From positions 62,001 to 126,000 of the forward strand of contig CAJNDS010002091.1 of NCBI GenBank assembly GCA_905221605.1: a stretch of DNA of 64,000 nt. The letters run 5' to 3'. This DNA comes from Symbiodinium natans (taxonomy: Eukaryota > Sar > Dinophyceae > Suessiales > Symbiodiniaceae). This document shows positions 1 to 10,173 of the stretch, piece after piece. Each line of letters starts with the position of its first letter. Position 1 is the stretch's first letter. A program made the translations under genes and the position numbers. Under the pieces are notes generated by a model that was not told the origin of the DNA, did not search any database, and saw only the letters and a program-made list of their open reading frames with translations.

Positions 1-651
1 GTACCCACAGTAACCGCTTGTCAAGTCCTTGTCAGCACCAGCTTCCACCAGCAAGCGTGCCATCTCCATGTGGCCAAGTTCACATGCGAGCATGAGAGGT
101 GTCCTGCCACCATCATTGTCTGCCAAGTCCGAGTCGGCGTCCGCTTCCACCAGCAAGCGTGCGATCTGCACTTGGCCCTTTTCACAAGCGTGCATGAGAG
201 CTGTGTAGCCACAATAACTGCTTCTCAAGTCCTTGTCAGCACCAGCTTCCAACAGCAAGCGTGCAATCTCCATGTGGCCCTCCGAACATGCGAACATGAG
301 AGCTGTCCTGCCAACATTGTCTGTCAAGTCCTTGTCAGCACCAGCTTTCAACAACCAGCGCACAACCTCGACGAGGTTATGATAGGCAGCGTAGAAGAAC
401 TCCTTTTTCACCGCAGGGTCTGGCTGGGCGAAGGAGGTCTTTAGACACAGCTGCAGGTCCAACGGCGCATCCAGTCTTGCGGACTCCTCCAGCCTAGTGC
501 TGCCTTGCAAGAGCTCCTGGAGGCAGAGGGGGAAGCCGTGCAGCTTGCGCAAACGGATCTTCAGGGCAGCGACGTCACTCAACTCTTGACTCAGCTCCTC
601 CCCCAAAAGGGAGGCCAGCCCTTCACCGGAGATGCCCCAAACCCGGAGCAT
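1..651 (-). CDS. Ankyrin-repeat protein with ubiquitin-like N-terminus (C-terminus outside window)
   Basis: An uninterrupted minus-strand frame runs from an ATG at 651 off the left edge (217 codons). Residues 1 to about 75 begin MLRVWGISGEGL and include a stretch ALKIRLRKLHGFPLCLQ followed by LDAPLDLQLCL, which resembles the ubiquitin-like lead-in of dinoflagellate ankyrin proteins. From about residue 90 come ankyrin units with the usual GRTALMFACSEGHMEIARLL and AGADKDL pattern; about four and a half units are visible. Ankyrin repeats are protein-binding scaffolds; the partner cannot be inferred. The start was chosen because MLRVWG opens the conserved block, although the frame stays open about 40 nt further upstream. 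Unlike the other genes here it has no intron over 650 nt, which could mean a retroposed copy. Confidence 0.85.
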   Translation of the reverse strand, partial: MLRVWGISGEGLASLLGEELSQELSDVAALKIRLRKLHGFPLCLQELLQGSTRLEESARLDAPLDLQLCLKTSFAQPDPAVKKEFFYAAYHNLVEVVRWLLKAGADKDLTDNVGRTALMFACSEGHMEIARLLLEAGADKDLRSSYCGYTALMHACEKGQVQIARLLVEADADSDLADNDGGRTPLMLACELGHMEMARLLVEAGADKDLTSGYCGY

Positions 652-814
652 CCTACAGATCAGACCATGGCCGTGGGAGCCGCAAGTTGCAGAGACGACC
701 TTATAGGGTTTAGGGTTTAGGGTTTAGGGTTTAGGGTTAAGCCCAAGAACAGGAAGCCGCGCCCCTGCGGTGAACGTTGTACTCTGAAAAGCCGAAGCAC
801 AAAACGGCGATGAG

Positions 815-913
815 TTGGGACGTTCCCCCTTATAGTAACAGTCCTTAATAGGGATTATAGTACCCCCCTACTGTAATCGGTGTCAAGGACTGTTAGTATA
901 AGGGGCAACATGA
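815..913. repeat. Introner-like element, family B
   Basis: Inverted repeat with ends near GGGACGTTCCCCCTTAT and ATAAGGGGCAACAT and inner arms AACAGTCCTTAATAGGG / AAGGACTGTT. It is a diverged copy of the family whose best example is at 45577. No host exon was identified. Confidence 0.8.
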
Positions 914-1023
914 TAAGCGATAAGACTCAAAAGCCTTCGCGACCCATCATGGGTTCCCCCCCCCCCCCCCCCCACGGCAAATCCTCCGAACCCTTACCTT
1001 ACAGCCCCTAAACCCTAACCCCT

Positions 1024-1340
1024 GCTTGGAGGTTCATGGGTAGTCATAAGTAGGGTTACGACATGAGCGCCAAAACTACGGCTATAGCTCGAGGTCTCCT
1101 ACTGACAACCCTGCTTATAACTACCAGGCAAACCCCTACAACCGAAACACAATGGGGGGGGGGTTTCATATTAGGGGGAGGGGCTACCCCCCTCTCTACT
1201 ACCTCCCCTAGATTTCCCCCCATAATTAAGGCAATGTAGGGATGATTAAGCCTAATTAAGACGACTTAACGGGGGAACCTAGGGGGGGCTAGCATATCGG
1301 GGGGTAGTGGGGGGGGGGGGTAGTAGAGGAACCCATGAAC
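1024..1340. repeat. Possible expanded family C introner
   Basis: CTTGGAGGTTCATGGG at 1024 is the family C left end and GGAACCCATGAACC near 1320 is a plausible decayed right end. The interior is filled with poly-G and poly-C runs and short AT stretches. The pairing is weak because the right end lacks the CTCCAAG terminus. Confidence 0.35.
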
Positions 1341-2045
1341 CACGAAAGCGTGCTTAGGGTTCGTAACCCCAAAAGACCCTTCTTGAACCCAGACTCAGAA
1401 GATCAGCTGGGACCAACAGCCCTGAACCTTAAACCCTAAACCCTAAACACTGAACCCTAAACCTTGAGCCTTAAACCCTAAACCCAAAACCCTAGACCCT
1501 AAACCCCGTAAGGTAAGGACCAGCAAGCGGTGCAGTCCATTGCCACGTGCAATCCTCGGATGCACGGCAAGTCTTTTGAGGCACCTCACACCAAAACCCT
1601 AGGGTTGAAACTCTGAACCCTAAACCCTAAACCCTAAACCCTAAACCCTAAACCCTAAACCTGATTTCCCATGTCCAAGGCTCTCATCGGGAAGACTCCC
1701 CCTTGCTGCAAGCGTTGATCGCGGAGTTGTAGGAGATCTCATCGGCCTCCTGCACGAAAAGCGCGGGGCTAGCACATTCAGAGACACTCAGAGTTTAGGG
1801 TTTATAAGTTATGGGGATTAGGGTTTAGGGTTTCGGGTTTAGGGTAAAAAGTCAAAGATACTCAGAGGAAAAGGCGGGGAGGAGGGTTGCGCAGGAAGGT
1901 GGGCTAGGCATGCTTATAGCATAATTACAGGGGCGCCTGAGTTGAATTATACGCACAACTCCTAAATCCTTAGCCCGAAACCCGAGACCCTAAACCCTAA
2001 ACCCTAAACCCTAAACCCTAAACCCCGATGGCACTCCAGGTCGGC

Positions 2046-2128
2046 AAAGGGGAGCGACGCCAGCAGCGCCAATGCCAGAAGCCACGCGCGGCCCTTCGCG
2101 CAGGCGGAAATGACCTTGGGCAGCGAAG
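2046..2128 (-). CDS. PPR exon fragment
   Basis: The minus strand reads LPKVISACAKGRAWLLALALL, matching the helix A/turn/helix B pattern of dinoflagellate PPR repeats (usual form: [17 protein letters not shown]). PPR proteins bind organellar or other RNA, one repeat per base. Only about one repeat is present before telomere-type sequence on both sides; exon ends are not fixed. Confidence 0.55.
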
Positions 2129-2156
2129 TTGTGTGTGGGAGGCGATCTCGTCTTAG

Positions 2157-2340
2157 GGTTTCAGGGTTTGGGTTTAGGGTTTAGGGTTTAGGGTTCAGGG
2201 TTCAGGGTTTGAAGGTTTAGGGTTTAAAGGTTTAGGGTTTGAAGGTTTAGGGTTTAGACATTAGGGTTTAGAAATTAGGGTTTAGGGTTTGAAGGTTTAG
2301 GGTTTAGGGCTTAGGGTTTTAACTTAGGGTTTTCAGCTAT
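2157..2340. repeat. Degenerate telomere-type array
   Basis: About 20 units of TTTAGGG mixed with variants such as TTTGAAGG, TTCAGGG and TTTAGACATTAGGG. The mixture of intact and decayed units shows this array is older than the perfect arrays elsewhere. Confidence 0.85.
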
Positions 2341-2536
2341 GGGCTCTCGTCGATAAAGCAACCCATAAAAAAGAAAGCTGTGAACCAAACCGTGCCAATG
2401 ACTCCCAAACCCTAAAAAATAGCAATTAGGGTACATCCTCCTGCAATGTGGGCGTTCACCCCCAAAATAGTAGGCAAATGGAGCCTCAGTTAACCTCTAT
2501 GACCACAAACACTACACCGGGCAGCTGCACCAATTT

Positions 2537-2650
2537 CTAGGCTGCCCGGTAACCTAGGCTTCAAAAGGGTGCCCTTTTTTGCTTAAAGGGGTATATAAGG
2601 GAACCTAAACCCCCCAAAAAGGGAATAAGGGCACTACTGGGCATCCTAGA
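2537..2650. repeat. Introner-like element, family H
   Basis: Ends CTAGGCTGCCCGGTAACC and TACTGGGCATCCTAG. Inner block GGGTGCCCTTTTTTGC is shared with the element inside the kinase gene at 38525. It begins CTAG and ends CTAG, like other introners here. The host exons were not identified. Confidence 0.85.
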
Positions 2651-3302
2651 TTTGGGGCTCTGCGGTTGCTGAGGTCTCCTCTCGGCTCTGGGGGTGTTGG
2701 GATGAGCGGATCACAGCACCCTAAACCCTAAACCCTAAACTTTAAACCCTAAACCCTAAACCCTAAACCCTAAAATGCGAAGGCAAGTGCCCTGGCGCGA
2801 GGATGGGCAGACTGCCGAAGCTTGCAGACAACAGCTGGTACAAGTGGCAATGACAAAAACTAAACCCCTAAACCCCCCTAAACCCCCCTAAACCCCCCTA
2901 AACCCTCAAAACCCCTAACAACCCCTAAAAACCCCCCTAAACCCCAAACGGAGGTCCAGGAGGCAGAGTTGTATGTAATCAAATCACGCTGAAGTGATCT
3001 CAGCCTTGGCGACGCGAGAGTTCTTCCACACAGGGTTTAGGGTTTAGGGTTTCGGGTTTAGGGTTTAGGGCTTCCTGGCTTCCCCTCACCCAAATCCTTT
3101 GAAAAAATAGACGCCCCAGCTCTTCATGCGAATTTTGAGAGGTTAAAACCCTAAAGTAAACTACAAGCCGCAGCGATGCTTGTCCTAGCCACACCACCAC
3201 ACAACAGAACAAGAAGCCTGCACTTCAGGTGCACCAAACATCTGAATATGACAGATCATGCCCCTCAAGGCTTCTGGCCCCTAAATTCTCCATGGTCCCC
3301 CC

Positions 3303-3427
3303 ATCATATGAAATAGGGTTTCTACTCCTTGCATCCCAAAAGGACACCCCATATATACACTGACCAATTTTAAAAGGAACCTTATACACACTCACCCGAA
3401 ACAGTACCATAGACCCTGTTTCATATG
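3303..3427. repeat. Inverted-repeat element, family R (single copy seen)
   Basis: CATATGAAATAGGGTTTCTA at the left and TAGACCCTGTTTCATATG at the right form an imperfect inverted repeat of about 18 nt around a 90 nt core. It has the size of the introners, but I see no second copy in the window. Confidence 0.5.
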
Positions 3428-3602
3428 GCACCATCAAATCAATGGCGCCTCTTCGAACACCACCGGGCAAGAGCAATCAACCCTAAAACTCCAAACCCTG
3501 AATCCTAAACCCTGTAGGGTTTAGGGTTTAGGGTTTAGGGTTTAGGGTTTAGGGTTTAGGGTTTAGGGTTTAGGGTTTAGGGTTTAGGGTCCTAAACCCT
3601 GT

Positions 3603-3715
3603 ACCCAGAGACTCCAAAATCCCTTAATTAAGGAATATACCTTAAATCATATTAGGGTTCCTATTAAGATTTAAGGGATATTCCTTCATTAAGGGGTTTT
3701 GGAGTCTCTGGGTAG
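3603..3715. repeat. Introner-like element, family N
   Basis: CCCAGAGACTCCAAAATCC pairs with TTTTGGAGTCTCTGGG, and the interior repeats TTAATTAAGGAATATACC-like arms. The same family recurs at 36565-36672 inside kinase intron 12. Confidence 0.85.
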
Positions 3716-3769
3716 GGAGGCAGGTACTACATACTCTGGGGCACCAAGAATGTGCCTGAAAGGGGTTCG

Positions 3770-3847
3770 AAGACAGATGCTGCGCAAGAGTCGCAAACTC
3801 GGCGAAGAGAGCCATGGCGCGCTGCCATTCTTCACCTAGGGGGGAGA
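3770..3847 (-). CDS. PPR exon fragment
   Basis: The minus strand reads GEEWQRAMALFAEF, the second helix of a dinoflagellate PPR repeat, just after an AG acceptor (CCTAG|GTGAAG). The end is not fixed. The neighbouring PPR pieces at 4.5 and 5.5 kb probably belong to the same gene. Confidence 0.55.
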
Positions 3848-4489
3848 TATCCCTGAACCCCAAACCGAAAAGCCCAAAACAGGGTTTAGAGGTCTGGGGC
3901 TGAAACCGAAAAGCCCAAAACAGGGTTTAGGGTTCTGGGGCTGAAGCTCAGGTTTTAGGGTTTCGGCCCCAGGGTCTAGGGTTTAAATTTGGGGTGTAGG
4001 GCATAGACTGCGTGGAAGGCCTGATAGCTTGAGGGTGACCAAGTAGTTGCACCGTTTGTGTCGTTTCAGGTGCAGCAAGAATCAGTCTAGGGGAACATGG
4101 GTGGGAACACGTCAAAGGTTGTTCTCGTTCCTGCATGCCGGGTTTGGAGCGTGGGGTGTTCTACAGTAATACCAGCAACTTTTGAGGAAGGCTTACGGGC
4201 CGTGAGCCTGATACCAGTAGTCGTTTCCAGTTTTCCAGCGCCAACGCAAGTAAATTAACAAAGACAGTAAGCTACCTCTGACATACTGTGCTCAGCCGCC
4301 AGGCCCTTACGCAAAGACCTACTTCTCCGCAACGTGCTTAGGGGTGATAAGGAGTCCTTTTAAGGCCTCAACCACCCTACGCACAGAACTATATTTGTGC
4401 AATCTCCCTAAACCCTAAACCCCTCCTAAACCCCTAACCCCTAACCCCTAACCCCTAACCCCTAAACCCTAAACCCTAAACCTCGGGGT

Positions 4490-4546
4490 TGCCAAGCTGA
4501 GCCTGCGGCCTTTCTCACACGCGCTGATTGCAGCATTGCAGCCTAA
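4490..4546 (-). CDS. PPR exon fragment
   Basis: The minus strand reads [16 protein letters not shown], a close match to the first helix and turn of the dinoflagellate PPR repeat. It is flanked by a CCCTAAA array on the left and a TA-rich microsatellite on the right. Confidence 0.65.
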
Positions 4547-4594
4547 GGAGTGCATCTGAAGAAGCCGAGATGTGGGATCCGTTTACAACATATA

Positions 4595-4800
4595 CATATG
4601 TATATAAGTATATATCTACATTCTTTTTTAATTACATACATATATTTATGCATATATATATATATATATGTATATGCATATGTATATGTATATGTATATG
4701 TATATGTCTGTGTGTCTGTGTATTGTATATATATATATATATTTATATATATGTATATATATATATGTGTGTGTGTGTATGTATGCACACGTATTCGTAT
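4595..4800. repeat. TA/TATG-rich microsatellite
   Basis: Alternating TA, TATG and TG runs over about 200 nt. The open frames through it are low-complexity artefacts. Confidence 0.95.
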
Positions 4801-5461
4801 GGGGGAGGTTTGTCTGTGCAGATTTCCGCTGCTTACGTTTTAGGGTTTAGGGTTTAGGGGGTTCATATACCTTACTAGGGATTCTCGCATGGGTCCCCTT
4901 GATCCTTCGGGGTTGCAGCTTCCTTGGTGGTTCAGTCACCCAGCACCGGACCAGCGATCAACTCTAAACCGTGTACACCCTAAATTTGTCTTGTTTTTTG
5001 CTATGTTTTGGGGTCGGGCGGGTGGCTGGGTATCCTAAAACTCTCTCTCTCTCTCTCTGTTTGTTTTTGTTTTCTTTGTGCTTGGGGAGGGGGGGGGGGG
5101 GTATCTGCATTTCATGCTGGTCCATGGAGCTGATCTCATCTGGCTGCAGCGTGTTCTGCTCCAAGCGCGACCTGAGGTGACATGCGCAGGCTTGACACCT
5201 AGGCTTGGCAAATGCAGGTGCTGACCAGTTTAGGGTTTCGGGGTAGTTGAGGGTCACTTGGGTTTAGGGTCTAGGGTAGTTGAGGGTCAGTTTAGGGTTT
5301 AGTTCTTAGGGGTAGCTGAGGGTCGTAGAGATTCTAGAGTCCGTGGGAGGGGAGCAACTTTTTGGGGCTTTCGACTGATGGTCAAATGAAGGCCCACCCT
5401 AAACCCTAAACCCTAAACCCCAAACCCTAAACCCTAAACCCTAAACCCACATCATGCCGCA

Positions 5462-5530
5462 TGACTGCTTGCAGCTGGGAGGAGCAAGAAGGACAAAGCC
5501 AGCTGCCACTGTTGCCCTGAGTGTGGGAGG
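5462..5530 (-). CDS. PPR exon fragment
   Basis: The minus strand reads GQQWQLALSFLLLP, the helix B part of a PPR repeat. It would follow an ACEKG half-repeat after splicing. Boundaries are uncertain. Confidence 0.5.
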
Positions 5531-6007
5531 CGATCTCGTCTTAGGTTTTAGGGTTTAGGGTTTAGGGTGCCCATGGTCCATTTCCCTTTGCTTATAGGGA
5601 TCCGAAGTATGGGCCCTGTATGGTGTGTATAGGGGTTGTGTAAGTAACCCTAAACCCTAAACCCTAAACCCTAAACCCTAAACCCTAAACCCTAAACCCT
5701 AAACCCGCAACAAGGGACCCTGATTAGGGACCCATACTTTTGCACCCTGGATGTCGGGGCCAGAACACCGTTCGGGCAAAAACGATTCCCCACAAGCCCT
5801 ACCTTAAGAACCCTAAACCTACGTTTTGGTAGGCTACGTAGGAACGTTATAAGGGGCGTTATAGCAATAACCGGCAAAGAAACGTAGGTTTGGGGTTCTT
5901 CAGGTACCCTATAATCTCTAAACCCTAAACCAAAACCCAACCCCTTACAGGGCTCAGGCCTTCTACGAGTTCTCCAGGAGACATGGAAGCAGGTAGCTTG
6001 CGCTTGC

Positions 6008-6147
6008 TTGGAGACTCATGGTACTTGTAACCCGACGATAACTCCACTTATAACCCACTTGTAAGCCCTTTAAGTGCCCTAATGTGGTGATAATGGGGTT
6101 GTAAGCACAGTTCTAATTGGGCTATGAGTACCATGAACCTCCAAGCA
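6008..6147. repeat. Introner-like element, family C
   Basis: Ends CTTGGAGACTCATGGTAC and GTACCATGAACCTCCAAG, with internal ACTTATAACCC arms. A near-complete copy. Confidence 0.85.
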
Positions 6148-6648
6148 GTTTGCGCTTGGGAGTGGCGGAAGTGGTGGACTGAGGGGAGCTCGAAATTCTG
6201 TGCATCACAGGATCTGGTTTTGGGTTCACCCTACGTACCTTTTCATAATATTCTTGGGCCCCAAAGTTCCTAAAGAGGAAGTACTTTAAGGCCCAAGTAC
6301 TCCGCATTTACATGGACCCTGAGGGTTCAGTCTCCCGAAACCCTAAACCCTAAACCCTAAACCCTAAACCCTAAACCCTAAACCCTAAACCCTAAACCCT
6401 AAACCCTAAACCCTAAACCCGATTGCCTCAAACTTTATTCGTGGTTTCCGTTGCAGTTAAGTGCCTGTGATGTACGTGCCCATGGATGGGTTTCCAGCTT
6501 GGAGTTGGATGCCGTGTGCAGGACTCGCTTAGGGTTTAGGGTTAGGGTTTAGGATTTAGGGTGCTTGTGCATATCTGATTACGTTCCCAGTAAGTTGCAA
6601 CGCATGTTATAACACCCTGCTTTCTTCTTGCACTTGGCTCCACTTCGT

Positions 6649-6767
6649 AGCCCAGTAACCATATATTGGGTGCCCTTTTTTGGGGCGGGTTATATGCTCC
6701 TTCAATATAAGTGAACCCAGAACCCCCAGGCCCAAAACGGTAAAGGGGCACCATTGGGCTACAAGGC
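6649..6767. repeat. Introner-like element, family A
   Basis: CGTAGCCCAGTAACCATAT at the left and GGCACCATTGGGCTACAAG at the right, with the family's GGGTGCCCTTTTTTGGGG core. It abuts the PPR exon at 6768 exactly, so it is probably the intron after that exon. Confidence 0.8.
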
Positions 6768-6843
6768 ATGACGAGAGGCCCTTCTCACAGGCGCTGAGGA
6801 CCGCGTTGTATGTGATCCTGTCGGCGGGCACCCGCGCACGCAT
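6768..6843 (-). CDS. PPR exon fragment
   Basis: The minus strand reads VPADRITYNAVLSACEKGL, the classic PPR helix A with the 'D-x-x-T-Y-N' lead. Immediately downstream on the minus strand the family A element starts, so the exon is cut in mid-repeat. Confidence 0.7.
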
Positions 6844-7296
6844 CTGTCGATTCCTTGCGCGATTGGAGGTCTGTTCTAGACTCCCCTTAGAACCTTAAAC
6901 AAAAAATGTAATATCCTCTTGGGTTTTATGTGAACAAAATAAAAAATAATTCCCAAGGGGGATGTAGTGTTCTCATGGGTAGTTATGGCCGGGTGTTATG
7001 GGTATGGTAGCTGGCGTTAGAAATGGCTCTATCCGTATATTTCGGGTATTTCGTCCTAAATCCTAGACCCTAAACCCCAGAACCCCCCAATTGGGCTTAT
7101 AACCCTACTTAGAACCCCCCCGAACGGTAAACCGTAAACCCTGAAGCCTTACTTACAACCATCTACGAGCATCCCAGTGGCAGAAAATACCGCGTTCTGA
7201 AGGCCCAGGGCGTGCCGCTGCTTTCATGGGTGTAGGACAGGCTAGGAGTATGCATAGTCCGTGCGTTTAAGGGGCATGCAAACGATGTTTGTGTCT

Positions 7297-7408
7297 CTTA
7301 CTTCTTCTCCAGTAACCAAGGGAAAAAGCAAGGTTATAAACTTGATTCTTCTTACTAAACAAGGAGACCCAAAGAGTTTGAAGCTCAACGATTGGCTAGG
7401 TAAGGAGT
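7297..7408. repeat. Introner-like element, family E
   Basis: CTTACTTCTTCTCCAGTAACC at the left and CGATTGGCTAGGTAAG at the right; the interior keeps the family's AAGGTTATAAACTT and AAGGAGACCCAAAGAGTTTG blocks. Confidence 0.85.
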
Positions 7409-7501
7409 CTTTACATACAATATTCCAGAAACCCTAAACCCTAAACCCTAAACCCTAAACCCCAAACCCGAGGGCCCTAGCCTCGCTGCTTAGGGGCTTC
7501 T

Positions 7502-7572
7502 GGTTGGGATGTTCCCCCCTTATCCTCACAGTCCTTCATCGGGATTCCAAGAGGGGGTGCTAGAACTTTCTA
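7502..7572. repeat. Left half of a split family B introner
   Basis: GGGATGTTCCCCCCTTATCC and AGTCCTTCATCGGGATTCC are the left arm of family B. The right arm (AGGACTGTTAGTATAAGGGG) is 2.55 kb away at 10139-10173. The two halves are separated by an insertion flanked by a 12-bp direct repeat, TAGAACTTTCTA, at 7561-7572 and 10127-10138. Confidence 0.85.
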
Positions 7573-7614
7573 CTTCTTCTTCTTCTTCTCTTCTTTCTTC
7601 TTCTTTCTTCTTCT

Positions 7615-7626
7615 TCTTGGCTCAAG
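7615..7626 (+). other. Possible relic of the dinoflagellate spliced leader
   Basis: TCTTGGCTCAAG matches 11 of the last 12 bases of the dinoflagellate spliced leader (which ends TTTTGGCTCAAG), followed after 3 nt by TCGGCTCAA, a second partial match. It lies at the 5' side of the plus-strand gene and near the start of the inserted segment, as expected for a retroposed, trans-spliced mRNA. A 10-12 nt match can also arise by chance. Confidence 0.35.
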
Positions 7627-7725
7627 ATCTCGGCTCAACCCCGGTGGGGTGCACAGGTAGCAGAGCGGTAGCTGTGTGAACCAGCCTCGAGTCCAGGCCT
7701 GTTTATCACAGCCTTCATTTGCGCC

Positions 7726-8640
7726 ATGTCCAGAGCACCTGTGCAGTCGAGATCCTCACTGCCAGCAAGTGACGGGTTGGAGTCATCTCACCCAACTTGC
7801 GATGCAGAGAGCCAGAAAGAAGGCACGGCCCGACTGGAGGGCGAAGCAGCCCGGCTTGGGGAACTCTTCCCCTATGCGAGTCCTCTTACAGCCGGCTGTG
7901 GAGTTTCTCCAGCCTTGGAAGACCAGGTAAGATGCTCAAGCAGCCTGGCAAGTGTAGAGTGAACTTGGGCCCATAGAGCCAATTGTGGTTTCAGCCAAGG
8001 CAGGACTTTCCACCAGGCACTCTGCTTTCGCTGGCTTCACAAGGGCCGGAAAGAGTGGCTCTTTTTCGAGGACAGCAGCGTGTATTTTGTTCGCACCAGC
8101 AAATCCGGCAAAACAGTCAGAGCCGGACCTTGTGGGCAATGGAGATGCATGGAAGACCCAGCAGAGCTCCACGGGAGAACGGGAGGCGACCCGCCCGTGC
8201 AGTGGCTTCGCCTTTTAAGCTTTAATTGCACTGGCTGTGGTAATATTCCAACCCATAACCTCAATTTCGTGCCAGGTCCTGGGAAAAGGCAACCAGCGAT
8301 CTTGTATGGAGAGGATGGAAGGCGCATCGAGCTCCACTGTGCCCTTTGTCTTGAAAGCTTCCAAGCGTGCACGTGGAGCTGGCCGAGTTTCGACCAAGCA
8401 GTTAGGAGGCCGGTGTTTCTGGACGACGCTTCCCTTGCTGACTTGCGTCAGTTAGGTCACCAAGGTATGGAGCCCGTAGAACCTTCGCTGGTGCCGCTGT
8501 CTTCTGCAGCCAGCGCACATGGCTGGACCTTCCTTGAGGAAGGGTGTTCTCAGGATCTAGACTCCCCAGAAGAAGCTTGCAGCAGTGATTGGCTAGTGTG
8601 TGGCTTTGAAGACTTGGAAGACATCCCCTGGGAGGTCTGA
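7726..8640 (+). CDS. Uncharacterised protein with CxxC pairs, two exons
   Basis: The frame starting at ATG 7726 and the long frame ending at TGA 8638-8640 are in the same phase and separated by a single TGA at 7960. A 90-nt intron at 7927-8016 (CAG|GTAAGA to ACCAG|GCA) removes it and gives 274 codons plus stop; the alternative is a gene with one stop mutation. The second exon, about 207 codons, is the longest open stretch in the window. Visible features are WLHKGRKEWLFFEDSSVYFV, then NCTGCG and about 35 residues later HCALC, which could form a four-cysteine zinc site, and an acidic C-terminus. I do not recognise the family. It is one of only two plus-strand gene candidates and lies wholly inside the 2.55 kb insertion. 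Confidence 0.55.
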
Positions 8641-10138
8641 CCTAATACGGCCCCAACCCACCCAAATTGCAGGAGCTATGCCCTGCCAGAATCAAGGGTG
8701 AGTTGCTCCCCCTCCGGAATCCCATTGTCACGGGTGAAGCTTCTCCCCGTTTCAATCAGTGACGGTCCTTTGAGTCCGTTCCCAAACTGAGAGTGCCACA
8801 GGGCACCAAGGATAATCTTGCATTGAATTGGGTCATTTAATGATCGCATAAGGATGCAGGTTGTAAGAATGCAAGCAGACAAGTGCTCAGTCCCGGCACG
8901 TACCCAGATCCATCCGTCGGAATATTTTCGCAGTTGATCCGATGGACACCCTGCAGGACAGGCCGCCTCGACGCGGCTTTTGTTCAGCCTGACACCGGTT
9001 CGGCCCCCTTGCTCGGTCTGTGCAGCAGACCGCTGGACCGGGTTTTCGGGCTCAGGTGCTTGTGGGTCTTCCACAGGCCCAACACGGGGTTCCCGCAAAC
9101 ACAGCGCACGAAAGGATAACGTAAGAACCGCACCCTGAAGATCCTCACAGGTTGATGAGGGGAGGGAGGGCGCTGAGGGGACTGGAATGGACAGGGAGAC
9201 GCCGGACGAGGTTCCGGTAGCTGAGAACAAGCGGGTCTCCCACCCGATTGAGGTTTTAGGGCTGGCCGCCACTCACCCAGTTTGGGGTTACCCGTGTTTG
9301 GCCTGTCGAGGATCTCCTTTGAGATTCCTGCAGGTTGCTGTTGTTTTTCTCCGGGTGGTGCAAGCCCATCTGGAGGGAGCCTAGCGGCAGGCGTTGTTGT
9401 TAGGGACCAATGCTTTGGCTGACGGACAGCCTGAGGCACCAGATTGTGGAGGTTAAAGGCTGTGGCTCGGTGCCTGAAAGCCTGCCCAACTGAGCTGCCC
9501 AAATCAACCAAGCCGTCCCTGCGTGCAAGTGGTATGGGTTCCTCTGGAGCCGCTGAGGTTGAACCAGTTAGTAAGAGCGAGAAAGCTGGTTCCCCTCCCT
9601 GGTGAGTAAGTGCGAGAAAGCCAGGTCAGCAAACGGGGCTAACAGGAGCTCAGTGCTGCTGCGGCATGAGTTTCTGGGGCCTAGGTTAGTAAGGGCGAGA
9701 AAGCCTAGGCCTGCTCCGGAGTTGGCGACTTTGCCAAGCTACTTGCGTTCAGTTTAGTACAGGCATTGCCCATGTATCGGTTCCAGACCTTCTGCCTTTT
9801 CAGAGTGAGCCGGAAGTGGGTGAGTTTCTCCCCTGTACTGGCAGGGCTGATAGGGTAGGCAGTACAGACCAGGCAGTTCAACCTGCAGAACATTTCGCCT
9901 AGGGCTTTGTACAGTGCCAAACCAGTGAGTAGCCGTAGGCCGCCGAGCTTCTCGCGGAACTGGTTAAGCCCTTAATTCTTCTCTCGGTGCTCCCTGCACT
10001 TAGTACGGCCGTGTTAAGCAGGCCAAGGACACCTCGAGAGACCCTTTTCCGTGCATAGTTAATACCTACCGGAACTTCGGTTCCGAAGAGCCTAACCTGG
10101 CTAGCGACGCAGCCCGCTTTCGTGTGTAGAACTTTCTA

Positions 10139-10173
10139 TTCAGGACTGTTAGTATAAGGGGAAGATCCCAAGC
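10139..10173. repeat. Right half of the split family B introner
   Basis: AGGACTGTTAGTATAAGGGG followed by AAGATCCCAAG is the right inverted repeat of family B, belonging to the half at 7502-7572. Confidence 0.85.

Larger units (their letters stand above)
7573..10126. mobile_element. 2.55 kb insertion inside a family B introner, flanked by a 12-bp target duplication
   Basis: TAGAACTTTCTA is repeated exactly on both sides, and removing the segment restores a normal family B element. The left end is a 45-nt TTC-rich tract, which on the minus strand is a GAA-rich 3' tail like that of some non-LTR retroposons. The insert is free of telomere-type repeats, unlike its surroundings. It holds a plus-strand coding region at 7726-8640. 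The remaining 1.5 kb (8641-10126) shows no recognisable gene. Near 9570-9705 a motif GTTAGTAAG.GCGAGAAAGC occurs three times. No reverse transcriptase or transposase was recognised, so the element is either non-autonomous or a captured gene segment. Confidence 0.75.

Noticed and set aside
4528-4857. Open frames of 60-109 codons rich in Tyr/Ile/Val
   Set aside because: Translation of TA/TATG microsatellite.
7673-7930. Second plus-strand frame (84 codons) over the first exon of the orphan gene
   Set aside because: The frame beginning at 7726 is the one in phase with the long second exon.
8676-9511. Minus-strand frames of 198 and 175 codons in the inserted segment
   Set aside because: They overlap each other in different frames, have no recognisable domain and do not fit splice or start evidence; possibly chance in a GC-rich non-coding stretch.
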